Assembly (NCBI GenBank): GCA_032718475.1
Contig: JAUCBJ010001304.1
Span: 1-46,083 of the forward strand
Reading direction: 5' to 3'
Length of the DNA stretch: 46,083 nt
Source of the DNA: Nemertoderma westbladi
Lineage: Eukaryota > Xenacoelomorpha > Nemertodermatida > Nemertodermatidae
Within the stretch, counting starts at the first letter, position 1. Every line of letters begins with the position of its first letter. Under the pieces are notes generated by a model. That model searched no databases, was not told the DNA's origin, and saw only the letters and a list, made by a program, of their open reading frames with translations. Positions 12,157-23,389 of this stretch are shown piece after piece. The translations under genes and the position numbers were made by a program.

Positions 12157-12932
12157 CTGTGGAATTGAAATTATTAATAATGACATATTGCAACTATAGG
12201 CCTGCAGATAATTATTAGGATACTCTATTACTTATTCATTTCCACACTACTCGTGCCATTTGTTTCCTGAGCGGGTCTCTTCCCACAGGATCTCAGTCGG
12301 CTCTGACAGTGTTGGAACAGTTTGGCAGCTCTTCCTGTCATGTCGCCACGCTCCTCCAGGGCAACCCTGATGAAGCCGTATGGAGCTTTATACCACGCGA
12401 TACATTCCAATGCAAATAATAATACATCATAATTACAAATTCTTCCGTGCTCTACAATTCGATACATTGATATACTAGCGTCCTCTGTCACCCCCACTTA
12501 TCGTCCTCTACTGTATACTGTATGATGGACTAAGAAACCCCACTAGAATTACAACGTTCACGCGCATTCTATCCCCACCTTTTTAGTGACATCCATGGAT
12601 TCGCCTAGCTACTTTTACTCCATTAAACATGTACACACAGCCTTGGATTAAAGAGGATTGTTACTCGGTTCACTGAAATTTGATCTAATAAGATTTTTCC
12701 GGACTCAGCTTTTGGTACATAATGACTCGGTTAAAATAAGAATGAAAACGTGACAATTTCGTAATGAATGGGGTATCGTGTTGCATTGAAATCTAATTAT
12801 GAATTCCAGCAAAGATTTTGTACATATTATCCTATAAATAAATATATATTATTATACATTTGGTTATCATATGCCTTCATAATATTGTAGCTACAAACAC
12901 ATTGATTGGGCGTGATTCGATTAGATTCTTAC
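12157..12932 (-). other. Intron of the DUF4795-like gene; contains an unexplained open block
   Basis: Inside lies a minus-strand open frame, 12228-12497. Its last 55 codons have coding-like composition (contains RVALEERGDMTGRAAKLFQ) and higher GC than the flanks. It fits neither the phase of the neighbouring exons nor a family I recognise. It may be a fragment of another gene or element, or chance. Confidence 0.35.
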
Positions 12933-13055
12933 CTCAATATCCTTTTTTCGATTTTTATTTTCATCTATGAGTTCGTTGGTTGTGGACAGTAATCCTTTAA
13001 ATTCGATGCCCAACTTCGCCAATTTCTCGCGAATAAACTCCAAAAGTTCTTTGTC
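12933..13055 (-). CDS. Exon of DUF4795-like gene, 41 codons, coiled coil
   Basis: Acceptor CCCGAAG before 13055, donor GTAAGA after 12933, phase 0/0. The peptide runs from DKELLEFIREKLAKLG to LIDENKNRKKDIE. It is strongly heptad-like, with acidic and basic residues alternating around Leu/Ile. It joins in frame to the exon at 12156. Confidence 0.72.
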
Positions 13056-14008
13056 CTTCGGGAAAGCAAAATGTATTTTGTAATTAATAATTTATTAAGT
13101 CATTTTTGTTTTGACTAGATTGAAATCCAACATTGTACATGTTTTATTTTCAATTTCGCTTTCATTTCCAATACTTTTCCAAAGTTTCTACCGATGTGAT
13201 GTGTGGATTTCTAATGTAACAATGCAATGAAAATTACCGTGATATATTTACTTTCTGAACATATATAGTGAGCGACTGTGAATTGTAGCGCAAGATGAAA
13301 AGAAGAAGTAACCAGCTCTTCTTCCCAGATTGAAGCCGATGTTTCAAATTGACTTCTATACTCTATATATATACATATAACAATGCATATGATAATAATA
13401 ATATAATAATATTTACAATATATATAACATCCACACATATTTTTTGACATAAAGTGTTGGTGCTAGGACTAAATCTTGCACTCATTGCCAAAAAACACTA
13501 AATTTTGCACTCACTGCCAAAAAATACAAATGTGAAATGTCTAGATCCGTTTTGATATATTTCATCAACCCCGTAAATCAGAACCCGTAAATATAATGAT
13601 ACAATATTTGATGATTTGATTGATTTTCATACACAAACGATATAATTCAGTCAGTATAATTTTTGTCTGATCAAAACTGTCATAAAGTATATACATTTGT
13701 TAGTAGTATTCTGCGTGTACAATAACATCTATAGACAGTATATATCTTATAAGACCGTATATAAATTATTCACAATATTTGTGTTGCTAATTGACAATTA
13801 CTACAATGCAAACATAGAATGATTGCAAGCGTTAATGATTAATAACATGTATAAAACAGTCGAGAATGTAAAACATGCTAATTTATAGTGGAAATAGAAC
13901 ATTAATGTACAGTAATGCAGCAGCAGAAAGTGAATGAAAATGGGGCAATAAGTGATGTCCTAAGATCTAACCATAATTCGTCATAAAAATTCCTAATTCG
14001 GCGATTAC

Positions 14009-14054
14009 CTGCTGTACGGCTAAGTGAGAATCTTTAATGATATGTAACATACGA
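14009..14054 (-). CDS. Possible small exon of DUF4795-like gene (uncertain)
   Basis: A good acceptor (ATTTACAG) and donor (CAG|GTAATC) bracket 46 nt. One frame reads RMLHIIKDSHLAVQQ, helical like its neighbours, and exits in phase 0 as the next exon needs. Entry would need phase 2, but the exon at 14840 exits in phase 0; in that phase this segment hits TAA. Either a small exon with 3n+2 length between 14055 and 14839 is missed, or this exon is longer at its 5' side, or it is not used. Confidence 0.35.
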
Positions 14055-14839
14055 CTGTAAATATCCATGTTGTCAGGCGAAATAGCCATGTAATTTATTT
14101 GAAACGACATCCGTTGTTTCTCACCTTAATTCACTGTGATACTCTATTTCTAAGATACATCATAATCACTGTGACAATTACCATATTTATATCTATTCCT
14201 ACACCTAAAACCTACAAAATTTTATTTAGACTACGGTTTCCCTCTCAAGCATTCCATTTTATGGGAACCGAATCTAATCTAATGATACCATAAGATAATC
14301 CCAACTAATCATCTAAAAAATAACTCATTATAATATAAACTATAATGATGCTTCAGCAACAGCCTTATGCAAGCGTAAGCTTGGATTTGATTGTCAAAAC
14401 TCAAATGTATCAGGTTGTTTATCAGTGGGGGAAGACACTGCACCAGTCAACTTACCATTGTAATTTGACCAACGCCCAATCTCATTATAATGGCTAGTAA
14501 GGTTCTCCACACTTACTATTAAGAAATGGAACAAATATATAAATCTATCCTTTACATGTGTATTGAAATATGAAGTAGGAAGAGTTGCCTCTATATACTT
14601 CGCACAAGTCACTATCTTCTAGTAGTTCACACCAACTTTATGTGATTGAAATAATTGATCTAGAGCGCAAATTCCAAAGGGGCACATTGCACAAGAAGAT
14701 AATGTTGTTGGCCAATTCTCAAAAAAGCCATGTTGTAAAACATAGAGTATATAAAGTGTGTATTTATCTTTACATAGACATGCGCACCAAATTAGCTATG
14801 CGCAAACGTTGAGTAGATTGTGTTTAAGCAATAACCTAC
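14055..14839 (-). other. Intron of DUF4795-like gene
   Basis: No confident gene. A stretch at 14455-14514 has a pyrimidine-rich acceptor and a consensus GTAAGT donor on the minus strand, but opens with a stop in the expected phase, so it is not called as an exon. Confidence 0.4.
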
Positions 14840-15337
14840 CTGATTCAACAACAATCTCTGCTCATTACCAACACCATCTTTTAATTTAAATTCATCTGCA
14901 CAGGCAGAATTAGTACACTGATGCTGCATGCAACCCTGACCACTGCCATAAATGTCTTTTAGCAACGGTTTCTTGTTGTAAAGAACTGCGTTCGGTGTCA
15001 CTTCATTTGAAGTCAAAATATGTATTTCTGATGACTCATTCGGTGCAACGTTATCTGTCTTATGTAATTGTGGTAAAGGGAAGTGATTGGGATTCTTTGA
15101 CACAACATTCTCACTCAATCTTTGTCCTCTCGTTTCGATTTCGAGAAACTCATCTAACTGAGTAGGCCTACTACTTTTCAATTCTCGATCTAATGTGATG
15201 AAACTTTCTCGAAGTGACATAATGTCAGATTGTATATGTGCAATATACTTTTGGTATATATAATCTTCGTTCACAAGTGCTTGTTCATCCACTGCTGAGT
15301 TACCCTGAGTGATCGCAGTTTCAGATATGCATTGCAG
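14840..15337 (-). CDS. Large exon of DUF4795-like gene, 166 codons
   Basis: The acceptor is ...CCCAATAAG before 15337, the donor GTAGGT after 14840, phase 0/0. The peptide starts LQCISETAITQGNSAVDEQ and has a helical stretch (DYIYQKYIAHIQSDIMSLRE) followed by a polar, low-complexity linker with Asn/Pro/Ser. It includes a small Cys cluster (CMQHQCTNSACADEF) before the donor. The open frame continues about 60 nt upstream into intron, so the ATG at 15397 should not be taken as a start. The exon joins in frame to those on both sides except for the uncertain 14009-14054 segment. I recognise no domain in this linker part. Confidence 0.72.
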
Positions 15338-15920
15338 CTTATTGGGCAAAAATAGAATTGGAATTAGTACAATTATAGTAGTTGAACAAAGAGGCATAGT
15401 TGGAAATTATACTGTAGTACATACCACTCTCTTGAAATCAATAAAAATTTAATATTAAACGTTTTATGAAAAATATGCGGCCACAAAAATATAAGGCATT
15501 TTTGAAATATTTGTAAATTTTGTAAATTTGTTTCGTGTAACTGACAAATAGAATAGTAAAAATATGTATTAAAAGGGAGTTCGTGCAAATAGATAGATTA
15601 CAAACAATTATGATAGGTGAAATTATGATAATTTGTTTCAATTGTATCATTCAATAATAACATACTTTTCCCCCCTGGATTAGACACAGTTCAAAATAAA
15701 ATTATGAATAGATAAATAAGAAATAAATCATATTAGTATTAGTTATGTATTAATATTGATATGGTTACACTGCAAAATGTTAACTGATAATCATTATTCT
15801 TGAAAAATCAGTAGGTGCTTAGTTTCTTTAAACTTTGTTTTTAATATACATTTTGTATTATATTACTGACAATATATACCATACTGTATCACAACTTTAC
15901 CAAATCTGTGTATACCATAC

Positions 15921-16038
15921 CTTATCAATTTGATTTTGAAGGGATTCTAAAAGTTCTTTGAGATCATCTGGCAGAGATAATTTATCCAAATCTTCTTTAC
16001 TCGCTTTATTCAACATTTGTTCCTCAAGTGTACCAATC
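15921..16038 (-). CDS. Exon of DUF4795-like gene, coiled coil
   Basis: Acceptor GCTCACTAG before 16038 and donor GTATGG after 15921. It enters in phase 2 and leaves in phase 0 (118 nt). The peptide reads IGTLEEQMLNKASKEDLDKL then a Leu-rich helix ending QNQIDK. The reading frame matches the exon at 16284 exactly. Confidence 0.75.
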
Positions 16039-16283
16039 CTAGTGAGCACAATTGATGGTATTATGGATTTGATGGGATTTACCCACAATCATTGATTACG
16101 GAATCCATGGGTACCGTCGATACAAACACAGATTTAGACTTTTCTAATCACTTTTGTGTTATTTCTGATTTATGAGATTGAGCTCGAGCTTAACTCAGAA
16201 GCTTAAACCAGGTTAAACTAGAGCATTGTGAAATATTTCAGGGTTTATAGATAATATTCAATGTGAGTTTATAAGGCACTAAC

Positions 16284-16371
16284 CGTCCCAGGGCATCCTT
16301 TTCAACGCAGTCACCAATTCGGGAAAGGAAATTCAACTCATCACTGGTGGGGCCCCTGCTCTTTACAGAAT
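16284..16371 (-). CDS. Exon of DUF4795-like gene
   Basis: Acceptor TTTTCAAAAG before 16371, donor GTTAGT after 16284, 88 nt, entering phase 1 and leaving phase 2. Joined to its neighbours it reads D-SVKSRGPTSDELNFLSRIG then DCVEKDALG(R). Three consecutive exons with compatible, non-zero phases are strong evidence for a real spliced gene. Confidence 0.72.
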
Positions 16372-16675
16372 CTTTTGAAAATAGAAAAACATAATTATTA
16401 ACTATTATATTAACTTATATATATATTAATAAGATTACAATATTTCTCTAAGGAAATCTCTCCGTGCAATTTCATTTAATGTTGGCAATAAATGTGTTGG
16501 TGTAATAAAATTTTCCGAGTTCTAGTAACATTATATAATAATCTGTTTTAGCATATTATTACTACTACTAGGTCAATGTAAACTCAGAGAGTGGAAATGA
16601 GATTCTTCCAGGCTTCGTGATTCTCCATAGTTGTCGCAATTTCGTTTCTCTCAAGTTCAGTATCCTTTTTAAGAT

Positions 16676-17411
16676 GATATATATATATGTCATAGCCGGT
16701 CATCCACGACTACGCTTTCCATGAGTTGGTTGCCAGAAAAGTAGATCTGGTAAGACCTCGTCTTTACTCCACCAGCAGTGCCCACTGAATCTTAATCTGC
16801 GTTCATGGAGGGTAGTTGATACAGGCGGGATTGTACCATAAAGCTCGGCGTTTGTCGTGTGCTAACTCCAGCTGAAGTTTAGGGCTAGGGCTGCCCTTAG
16901 TAGTCTTGTGTAGCAACCATCAATTCGTTGTTCAAGTGATTTAGTCAGTGTCCAGGTCTCACCCCTGTAGGTAAAAAGTACACTTTCCACTCTGGCTCGA
17001 AAGAACTTAGTCTTCAGGTACCTGGAGAGATCTGATTTCCAGATGGTATCAATTTTTGAAAGAACTACCCAAGCCTTTGCTTTCCTAACTTCTATGTCCT
17101 TTTTGCTACTCTCTATCCATGATCCAAGGTACTGGAAGTCGTCAACCTTCCTTAGTTGATTATTATCAATGGTTGTCAAGTTTCCATCAACATTAAAATT
17201 CATGAATTCGGTCTTGGTAGTATTTATATGCAATCCAACCTCCTTAGCAGCCATCTCCACTTCATCTAGTAGAAGCTGTGCATCTGCTAGGGTATTAGAG
17301 AGCAGGGCGATGTCATCCACAAAGTCGGTGTCTGTGACTGTAGTTGCCGGATATCTTCTACTTCTGCGTTCTTGTAGTATGAATTCCAGATCTTCACCCT
17401 TTGTGGCATAT
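16676..17411 (-). pseudogene. 5'-truncated APE-type LINE (RT C-terminal part), intronic
   Basis: The frame 17320-16862 and its continuation match the C-terminal half of the same LINE family found at 31511-33497. Homology starts at about 17411 in the RT palm with an FVDD catalytic box (FVDDIALLSNTLADAQ), and runs through the thumb and the LGSWIESSKKDIEVRKAKAW block, so this copy keeps the second Asp pair. A further stretch to about 16680 matches the usual C-terminal tail after a stop at 16862. Truncation at the 5' end and a TA-rich 3' end (about 16676) are typical of LINE insertions. It sits in the intron between exons 18712-18865 and 16284-16371, in the same direction as the host gene. Confidence 0.85.
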
Positions 17412-18711
17412 TACTATTTTTGTTATAACAACTCCCATCCCTACCCAATTAAACAATACGAATTTGTAATAAATTTTCCTTGAAACTTTGTGAAAGTCTT
17501 GAATGAAAGTGAAGGGAAAATGAGATATCTAAATAGATTAAACTATGTAAAGACGTTTGGCAGAGGAAAAACAACATTCAATAAACATAGAATAGTGGCT
17601 GAGTAATGCGAATGTATAACAACATTAAACATTTCTGCAATTTTCTTCCATAAATGCTTCATGCAAATTGGTGAGAAAAGTTAACAAGATCCACCCCCAG
17701 GAAACTCTTTGTTGGAACCCTTTGTAACCTTTTTTTCCAGCTCGTTTAAATTCATACTGTCGTTTACCCTATCGTGACATACACAATGACAAATTTATTA
17801 GTTTCCATCTAATTTGGGCAGAAGAGAGACAGCAATAATGGTTCGATACGTTAATTATAAGATTTATATCTTTGATAGGGAATTGATCCCTAAATTATTG
17901 TAGATTTGGTATAGTTACTTTCTAAGAATTTCTTTCTTATTTCTTTCATTTATATTATATATTTAATATTTTTTTTTCGAATGAGTTAAATACCAAATTA
18001 TTTTGAATTATCAGTAATATTTTTACATGATGTTTAGGCTGTTATATTGAAAATGTGTATTTCTTGTTCAAATTTTAACAATGAAATACAAGTCGACTGT
18101 ACAATACTGTAGTTACAGTATTCCAAAGACAACCATCAAATTTCCATCTGCTGGGAATAAGTTATCCATTATATTTGACGATTGTACCGTGAGAAGTTGG
18201 GTCATTAAGCAGTTGGGGTTTTGATAAGTCGTCTGGCCCGAATTTATCTAATGGTAATTTAACTGCATAATTGCCTCCCTGATATGGTATCCATATCCAT
18301 TAGAGTAAGGATGCATGAGAATGCGTTGGGTTGAGAATGTTCCTAACCTGAATTCACCCAACCAACATTAATTCGGGTAATACCCACTTGTAATCAAATG
18401 CAGTTACAACTTTAACTTAGCGTGCAGACATTCAGAAATTTGTATTTAGGTACCAGACATACCTATTTGTATAAAAAATTCAAAAAAATAAACGGACGCG
18501 AAGATAAAGGTTTTTTTAAATAATAAATGACAAAGACAAAATTTTGTATGGATTACAAATGTAGAATTACCTCAATTAAATTTGTATTATGGTTGATTTT
18601 AGTGTTGTATAATATGATGCATTGCATATATTATTAGGGTATGTAGTTGCAAAATTTTGGAGGTGTGTTAGTTGGTTTTCAGTATAATATAGAATATAAC
18701 TGTTGAGTTAC
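17412..18711 (-). other. Intron of DUF4795-like gene, no features
   Basis: AT-rich sequence without a supportable gene or repeat beyond short homopolymer runs. Confidence 0.55.
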
Positions 18712-18865
18712 CTGTCACGTTTTGGTTGGATGAAGGTCCATCGTTTATACCAGTCTGACCTTTGAGAGCTTCATCCAATGGATGCCAACATACAATGGTT
18801 TCTGGGCGGGGAATACGTGATAGTTGATCCGCTAAGTTTCCTATTGTTTCATTGAGAGAGTCAAT
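18712..18865 (-). CDS. Exon of DUF4795-like gene
   Basis: Acceptor AAAAATGCAG before 18865, donor GTAACT after 18712, 154 nt, phase 0 in and phase 1 out. The peptide starts IDSLNETIGNLADQLSRIP and continues through CWHPLDEALKG to a Ser/Asn-rich end. An apparent ATG at 18880 lies in the intron. Confidence 0.75.
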
Positions 18866-19007
18866 CTGCATTTTTTGCATAAAACCAAATTAGTGACAAC
18901 AAAAAGTGACTAAAATTTATTAATTAGATCAACAAATTAATCTAAGATAATAATATATTTACAGGCAGAGAGAGGTGACACATAATACTGATGTTCTATA
19001 GTAATTT

Positions 19008-19642
19008 TTTACAAATATTAAACAAACATTATCATTGTTACACAAATATTAACAAACATTATCATTGTTACACAAATATTAACAAACATTATCATTGTTA
19101 CACAAATATTAACAAACATTATCATTGTTACACAAATATTAACAAACATTATCATTGTTACACAAATATTAACAAACATTAACATTGTTACACAAATATT
19201 AACAAACATTATCATTGTTACACAAATATTAACAAACATTATCATTGTTACACAAATATTAACAAACATTATCATTGTTACACAAATATTAACAAACATT
19301 ATCATTGTTACACAAATATTAACAAACATTATCATTGTTACACAAATATTAACAAACATTATCATTGTTACACAAATATTAACAAACATTATCATTGTTA
19401 CACAAATATTAACAAACATTATCATTGTTACACAAATATTAACAAACATTATCATTGTTACACAAATATTAACAAACATTATCATTGTTACACAAATATT
19501 AACAAACATTTTCCTTGTTACACAAATATTAACAAACATTATCATTGTTACACAAATATTAACAAACATTATCATTGTTACACAAATATTAACAAACATT
19601 ATCCTTGTTACACAAATATTAACAAACATTATTATTGTTAGT
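19008..19642. repeat. Satellite array, 30-bp unit, about 21 copies, intronic
   Basis: Unit ACAAATATTAACAAACATTA followed by TCATTGTTAC, head to tail, almost without variation; a few copies have ATCC, TTCC or AACA variants. It lies inside the intron between exons 19669-19836 and 18712-18865. Open frames in both directions are repeat translations (period divisible by three). Confidence 0.97.
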
Positions 19643-19668
19643 CTTAATGTCTATATATACAATATTAC

Positions 19669-19836
19669 CTTGTTGTCGATTCTATTAGATTCTAACTTAT
19701 TCACTCTGTCAATCAGATTTGCATCATTTAACCCATTAATTATGGATTTAATGTTCTCAAATTCCTCATTCGTTGATTTTTGTTGCGATCGCAATTCTTC
19801 CATTTCTTTGAGCAAATCGTCCAGCAGATGCATTAC
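19669..19836 (-). CDS. Most upstream recognised exon of DUF4795-like gene, 56 codons
   Basis: Acceptor TGTTTTAG before 19836 and donor GTAATA after 19669, phase 0/0. The peptide begins VMHLLDDLLKEMEELRSQQK and ends NKLESNRIDNK, heptad-like throughout. The Met at the second residue could be a start only if this were the first exon; the acceptor argues against that, so 5' exons probably lie further right, beyond the transposons. Together with exons at 18712, 16284, 15921, 14840, 12933 and 11971 it gives about 420 residues of coiled-coil protein. Confidence 0.75.
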
Positions 19837-20471
19837 CTAAAACATATTATGGGGAAAATAATTAATTAAAACTATATCGGAATTGAAGCTTTTGTCCCTA
19901 TTGTATTTGCGTCAATGTCAGAAATTGGGATGACAAAAGAACCCTCATCCCCCACCTTACTTACGGCGCAGAGTATTTTCAATTTCAGTAAAATGATGGA
20001 TTTTTCTGTTGGAGATGTCATGTGTTATCTTGGCTTTTATTTCGAATTGGGAAGGAAGTTGAATACAATACACCCATTGTTGTCTAATGTTATATTTTCT
20101 TGTAGCGGTATCAAAATACAAGTCGGAATAATGGTAATGGGCAATGGTAATTTTAAAAATACATTTTTAACTTCTTACTTAAACTTACTAACCCTCATTA
20201 TTGTTATGATACAACACACTTTATATATCCTGGAAATGGAACTCCTATCAATTGAAAATAAGTAATAAATGGAATAATCTTATTAGAAAGTAGACATGTT
20301 CTGATACACCACTCTACACAGTGTCTCTTCACTGTACACTCTTCACTTCACTCGTTCTGTGTAGTTTGTTAAGGTGATCAAATGATTCTTCAATAAATAA
20401 TTGATTTTCTGTTAATAGAGGGGAGGCAGCACTTTAGTTATATGTTCAAAGCTAGGGGTATCAGTGAAATA
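19837..20471. other. Probable intron, no gene
   Basis: An open plus-strand frame at 19915-20265 shows no recognisable motif and overlaps nothing conserved. The TA target dinucleotide of the adjacent transposon is at 20470-20471. Confidence 0.5.
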
Positions 20472-20580
20472 CAGGGTGTCCCACAAAATTTGATGCTTTT
20501 TGCATTTTGATTTGGTCAGCTTTTATTAATGATTTTCAGTAAATATGGTGTCATTAGAAAGCAGGAAAGCACAATTTTTT
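20472..20580 (+). repeat. Left terminal inverted repeat of the Tc1/mariner-type element
   Basis: Begins CAGGGTGTCCCACAAAATTT after TA at 20470-20471. It pairs with 22940-23047, including the shared internal words TTAATGA, TTCAGTAA and ATGGTGTCATT. Confidence 0.88.
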
Positions 20581-20627
20581 GTAAATTGGTGATGAAATAT
20601 AAAATTTGGCATCCAACATGGATTGTT

Positions 20628-21736
20628 TTAATATTCTAATTTGATACATAAAAATAAAGACCATTGTACTCTACCAGGGTAATAAATAATAATAATATGG
20701 TCTTTTATTCCATAACTTGTGTGATTTATCGAAATAAATTGCACAAGGCAGCCTTGGCAGCGGAGTGCTAGGCTGATGGTTGGAAGAGGCGTCAATTTTG
20801 CGATTTTGGGCTCAGTCGTCGCCATCCTATTGTACTGTACAGTATTACAGTAGAACACAAAGTTGAATAACAATACATACATAGAACTAAATATAATTAA
20901 ATTAAAAATACTACAATAAAATAAAATAATGTACCTACATCACCTCCTCCCGACTACACCGTGTCAAAAAGATCTGCCTTAATTTTTTTTTGAAAAAGTT
21001 TAGTTTCCAGGCTTAAACTTTTATGTGGCAAGTTATTGCAATATTTGACAAGTGTGACTATAAGACTATGGTGGCCATAATTTGTTTTCGTTTTCGGTAT
21101 AATTAGCTTTCGTTTTCGGAATAATTACGTTAATTATTAAATGTTCTAATAGACCTCAACTCGAGATTGCGGTCCAGATACTTTTATGAGAGTCACGGAA
21201 GTTTTGGGGTATTTTATGTGGGTTCTCTTTCCCTGAAATACGACAGTTCCATCGGTTAACATGCCCTGAGAGATGAAATGTGGATTCATCTCTGAAAAAC
21301 ACATTTTCTGGTGATTTGTTGTTAGGAACAATGAAGCTATGGGATCCGCACCGTTTACTTGGTTATGAACGTCACTTGTACATAAACCATGTAATATCTG
21401 TAACTTGTATGTTTTAAATTTGTTATTTAATGACACATTGTGCGGTGCTTTTACTTAACCCAAGGGATGGTCAAGCCTGCCTTAGAGAAGTCTCTGGGTT
21501 GTCTATAAAATGAGACTCGATTTCATTTATCGCACTTTCGTCAAGCGATACCCGACTAGAACCAAATGTTTTCTAAATAGAATTTTCTCTGAGCTAAAGT
21601 TAATGATGACTTGATGTCAGTATTTTGTAGGATGGCGTTCCCCTGGGAATTGTGCAAATTGTAAGACAGTTCTACTCTGCGAACCACTTTTGAAAATGGT
21701 CGAAACTATGAGAACTTTTTGATCACCAGTTAACAT
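20628..21736 (-). pseudogene. Decayed Tc1/mariner (DUF4817/DDE_3-type) transposase
   Basis: Pieces in changing frames follow the domain order of this transposase class. An N-terminal HTH starts MLTGDQKVLIVSTIFKSGSQ (21736 leftward) and ends in FPGERHPTK, as in DUF4817. A second HTH (SHFIDNPETSLRQ... LGLSKSTAQC) has frameshifts and stops. Then comes the start of the DDE domain (FKTYKLQILHGL, FSEMNPHF where FSDE is usual, and a VTLIKVSG strand) in the frame 21146-21436. The catalytic DDE core beyond 21146 is not recognisable. The protein is dead. Confidence 0.75.
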
Positions 21737-22035
21737 GATTGAAACGTTAAGAAAAAGATGACCGCGATCAAACTGAACTAAAAACCTAAACCAAAACATT
21801 GACAACAACACTACATTTTCGAACGAGTATTTCCAGAACCTCTTTATGCGATGTAACAACATTTCTTTCGTGTTACAATTAATTGTAATAATTAGGCAAT
21901 AAAAACGCGAAATCTTCATGAATTTTATATGTATAGTTTTAAAAAACATGAAGATATTCCTTCTCTAAATTAAAGCAGTTTAAACAATTTAACAGAAAAA
22001 GAGACACTTATATGCGAGTGGGTTATATAAAGTAT

Positions 22036-22790
22036 TTATAGCTTCATCAAACCCATCACCGATTCAAAGGTTATCTTCTCTACGATGTGTTTTGTTTTTA
22101 TACTGTCGTCATGTTTACAGACTAGCACGTGCCGGTCTGAGTCTGTCCAGCGGTACCGGTCTATCCAGTATCCCAGATTGGCGACCCCCTGGGCAGTTTG
22201 ATTGATTGATTGATTTTTTTTTACAATGGTGGTAGAGCTGGCTAAAAAACGTACTGCACCGAACATAATTACTAACTGTAAGGGGACATGTCGTAAAATG
22301 TAAAACGGTGTCCACCGGTGTGTTTAGTAACTCACTGAGGGTCACCTTGTCTATGGTCTGGTAAGTTATACTGATTACTCGACAAATAAACCGCCGTATA
22401 GAATCCTCGAACCCGACGATATCAGCAACTAACTCGGCGCAATCCCGGAGACTCAACCAGAAACCGATGAAGTTACAAGTCTCTAAATCGTTGTGGAGTT
22501 TAAGTACCCTAGCATGCTAGCAACCATGGGGTGGTGCTGAGTAGCCTCGTCTATGAGACACTTACATAGCGTAAAGTCTGACGCAGGGAGGGCGGTGAGC
22601 GCTTTCAGTAGTATCTTCCGTAGCGTATCGGGTCTACTTATTCCGTTGAACTGTAAGAGTTTGAATAGCGCGAGGTTCGGTTCCACATCGTAGGCCGCCG
22701 GTTCCCGGGCCTGGAAGTCTACGTAGCTAACTAGCGGTTAGATGTTACCCGGGTTGTATCGTTCGATACCTACTAGCTGTTTCGCTATCT
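22036..22790 (-). pseudogene. EIF3K: eIF3K (translation initiation factor 3 subunit K) pseudogene inside the DNA transposon
   Basis: The minus strand encodes most of eIF3K in order. It starts with QIAKQLVGIERYNPGNI (from 22790), YVDFQARE, EPNLALFKLLQFN, ILLKALTALPASDFTLCKCL, then after a frame change DLETCNF and IVGFEDSIRRFIC, SITYQTIDK, and finally HVLVCKHDDSIKTKHIVEKI with a stop at 22036-22038. eIF3K is a small HAM/winged-helix subunit of the eIF3 complex. Defects are a TAA at 22738-22740, an apparent 8-nt insertion near 22495-22505, and no clear start. A 127-nt segment (22189-22315) has GT...AG ends, and its removal restores the usual spacing, so one intron may be retained. No poly(A) follows the stop. 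Codons are more CpG-rich than the flanks. Confidence 0.85.
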
Positions 22791-22939
22791 GTTTTTTTTG
22801 GATTCCATTATACAGTTATAATATACTGATATAGCCTAATCTGATATTTCAGTAAACAGGTACGGTCTGATGGTAGCCTACCGTACACCTTATTTCTGTA
22901 TTTGGGTTATACTGATAGGTCTGTAGGTTGTTGTTCAGA

Positions 22940-23047
22940 ATAATATTACTTTCCAGCTATCCAATGACACCATAATTACTGAATCTCATTAATATGAAGC
23001 TGCACAAATCAAAATACAAAAAGTATCAAATTTTGTGGGACACCCTG
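22940..23047 (-). repeat. Right terminal inverted repeat of the Tc1/mariner-type element
   Basis: Reverse complement of the left TIR, ending TGTGGGACACCCTG at 23047 and followed by TA at 23048-23049. Confidence 0.88.
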
Positions 23048-23389
23048 TATTTACTTACTTTACTTTAGTGAAATGTTCAAATATTTGTTTTTTAATTTTT
23101 TAATTTTCTATCCTAAACTACGGGATTGTTTGTTAATAAAGTTATTTGAATGCTAACATTCATTCCTAAATAACACCATTAGTATTCATCGCTAGCCGGC
23201 CCCGCAACGCAACACCACTCTCCACAGTTCGTGATCATCACACGTTACAGGAATATCAATGGCTGACCACAAAGTTTCCAAATATACACCGACCGGCTGT
23301 CATATGATATGATATTGGTAAATCTTCTGGAACAGGTACTGGTGCAGTATGCGTGGGACATTAGGCCTACAGATAAGATGCCTGGAACT

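Larger units (their letters stand above)
20472..23047 (-). mobile_element. Tc1/mariner-type DNA transposon with TIRs and TA target duplication
   Basis: The ends are inverted repeats of about 105 bp starting CAGGGTGTCCCACAAAATTT (20472 on, and the complement ending 23047), flanked on both sides by TA. The two TIRs match closely for the first 45 bp and more loosely to about 20580 and 22940. Between them, on the minus strand, lie an eIF3K-like block and then a decayed transposase. Total 2576 bp, longer than a typical Tc1/mariner element because of the eIF3K block. It is non-autonomous as it stands. Confidence 0.88.

Noticed and set aside
14455-14514. Additional exon of the DUF4795-like gene
   Set aside because: Splice sites look good, but the segment opens with a stop codon in the only phase allowed by the preceding exon.
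18991-19629. Long open frames across the 30-bp satellite on both strands
   Set aside because: The period is a multiple of three, so any stop-free unit gives an endless frame; the peptide is only repeat translation.
19008-19642. CRISPR-like array with 30-bp repeats
   Set aside because: The units are contiguous with no unique spacers, in an intron of a eukaryotic gene; it is a simple satellite.
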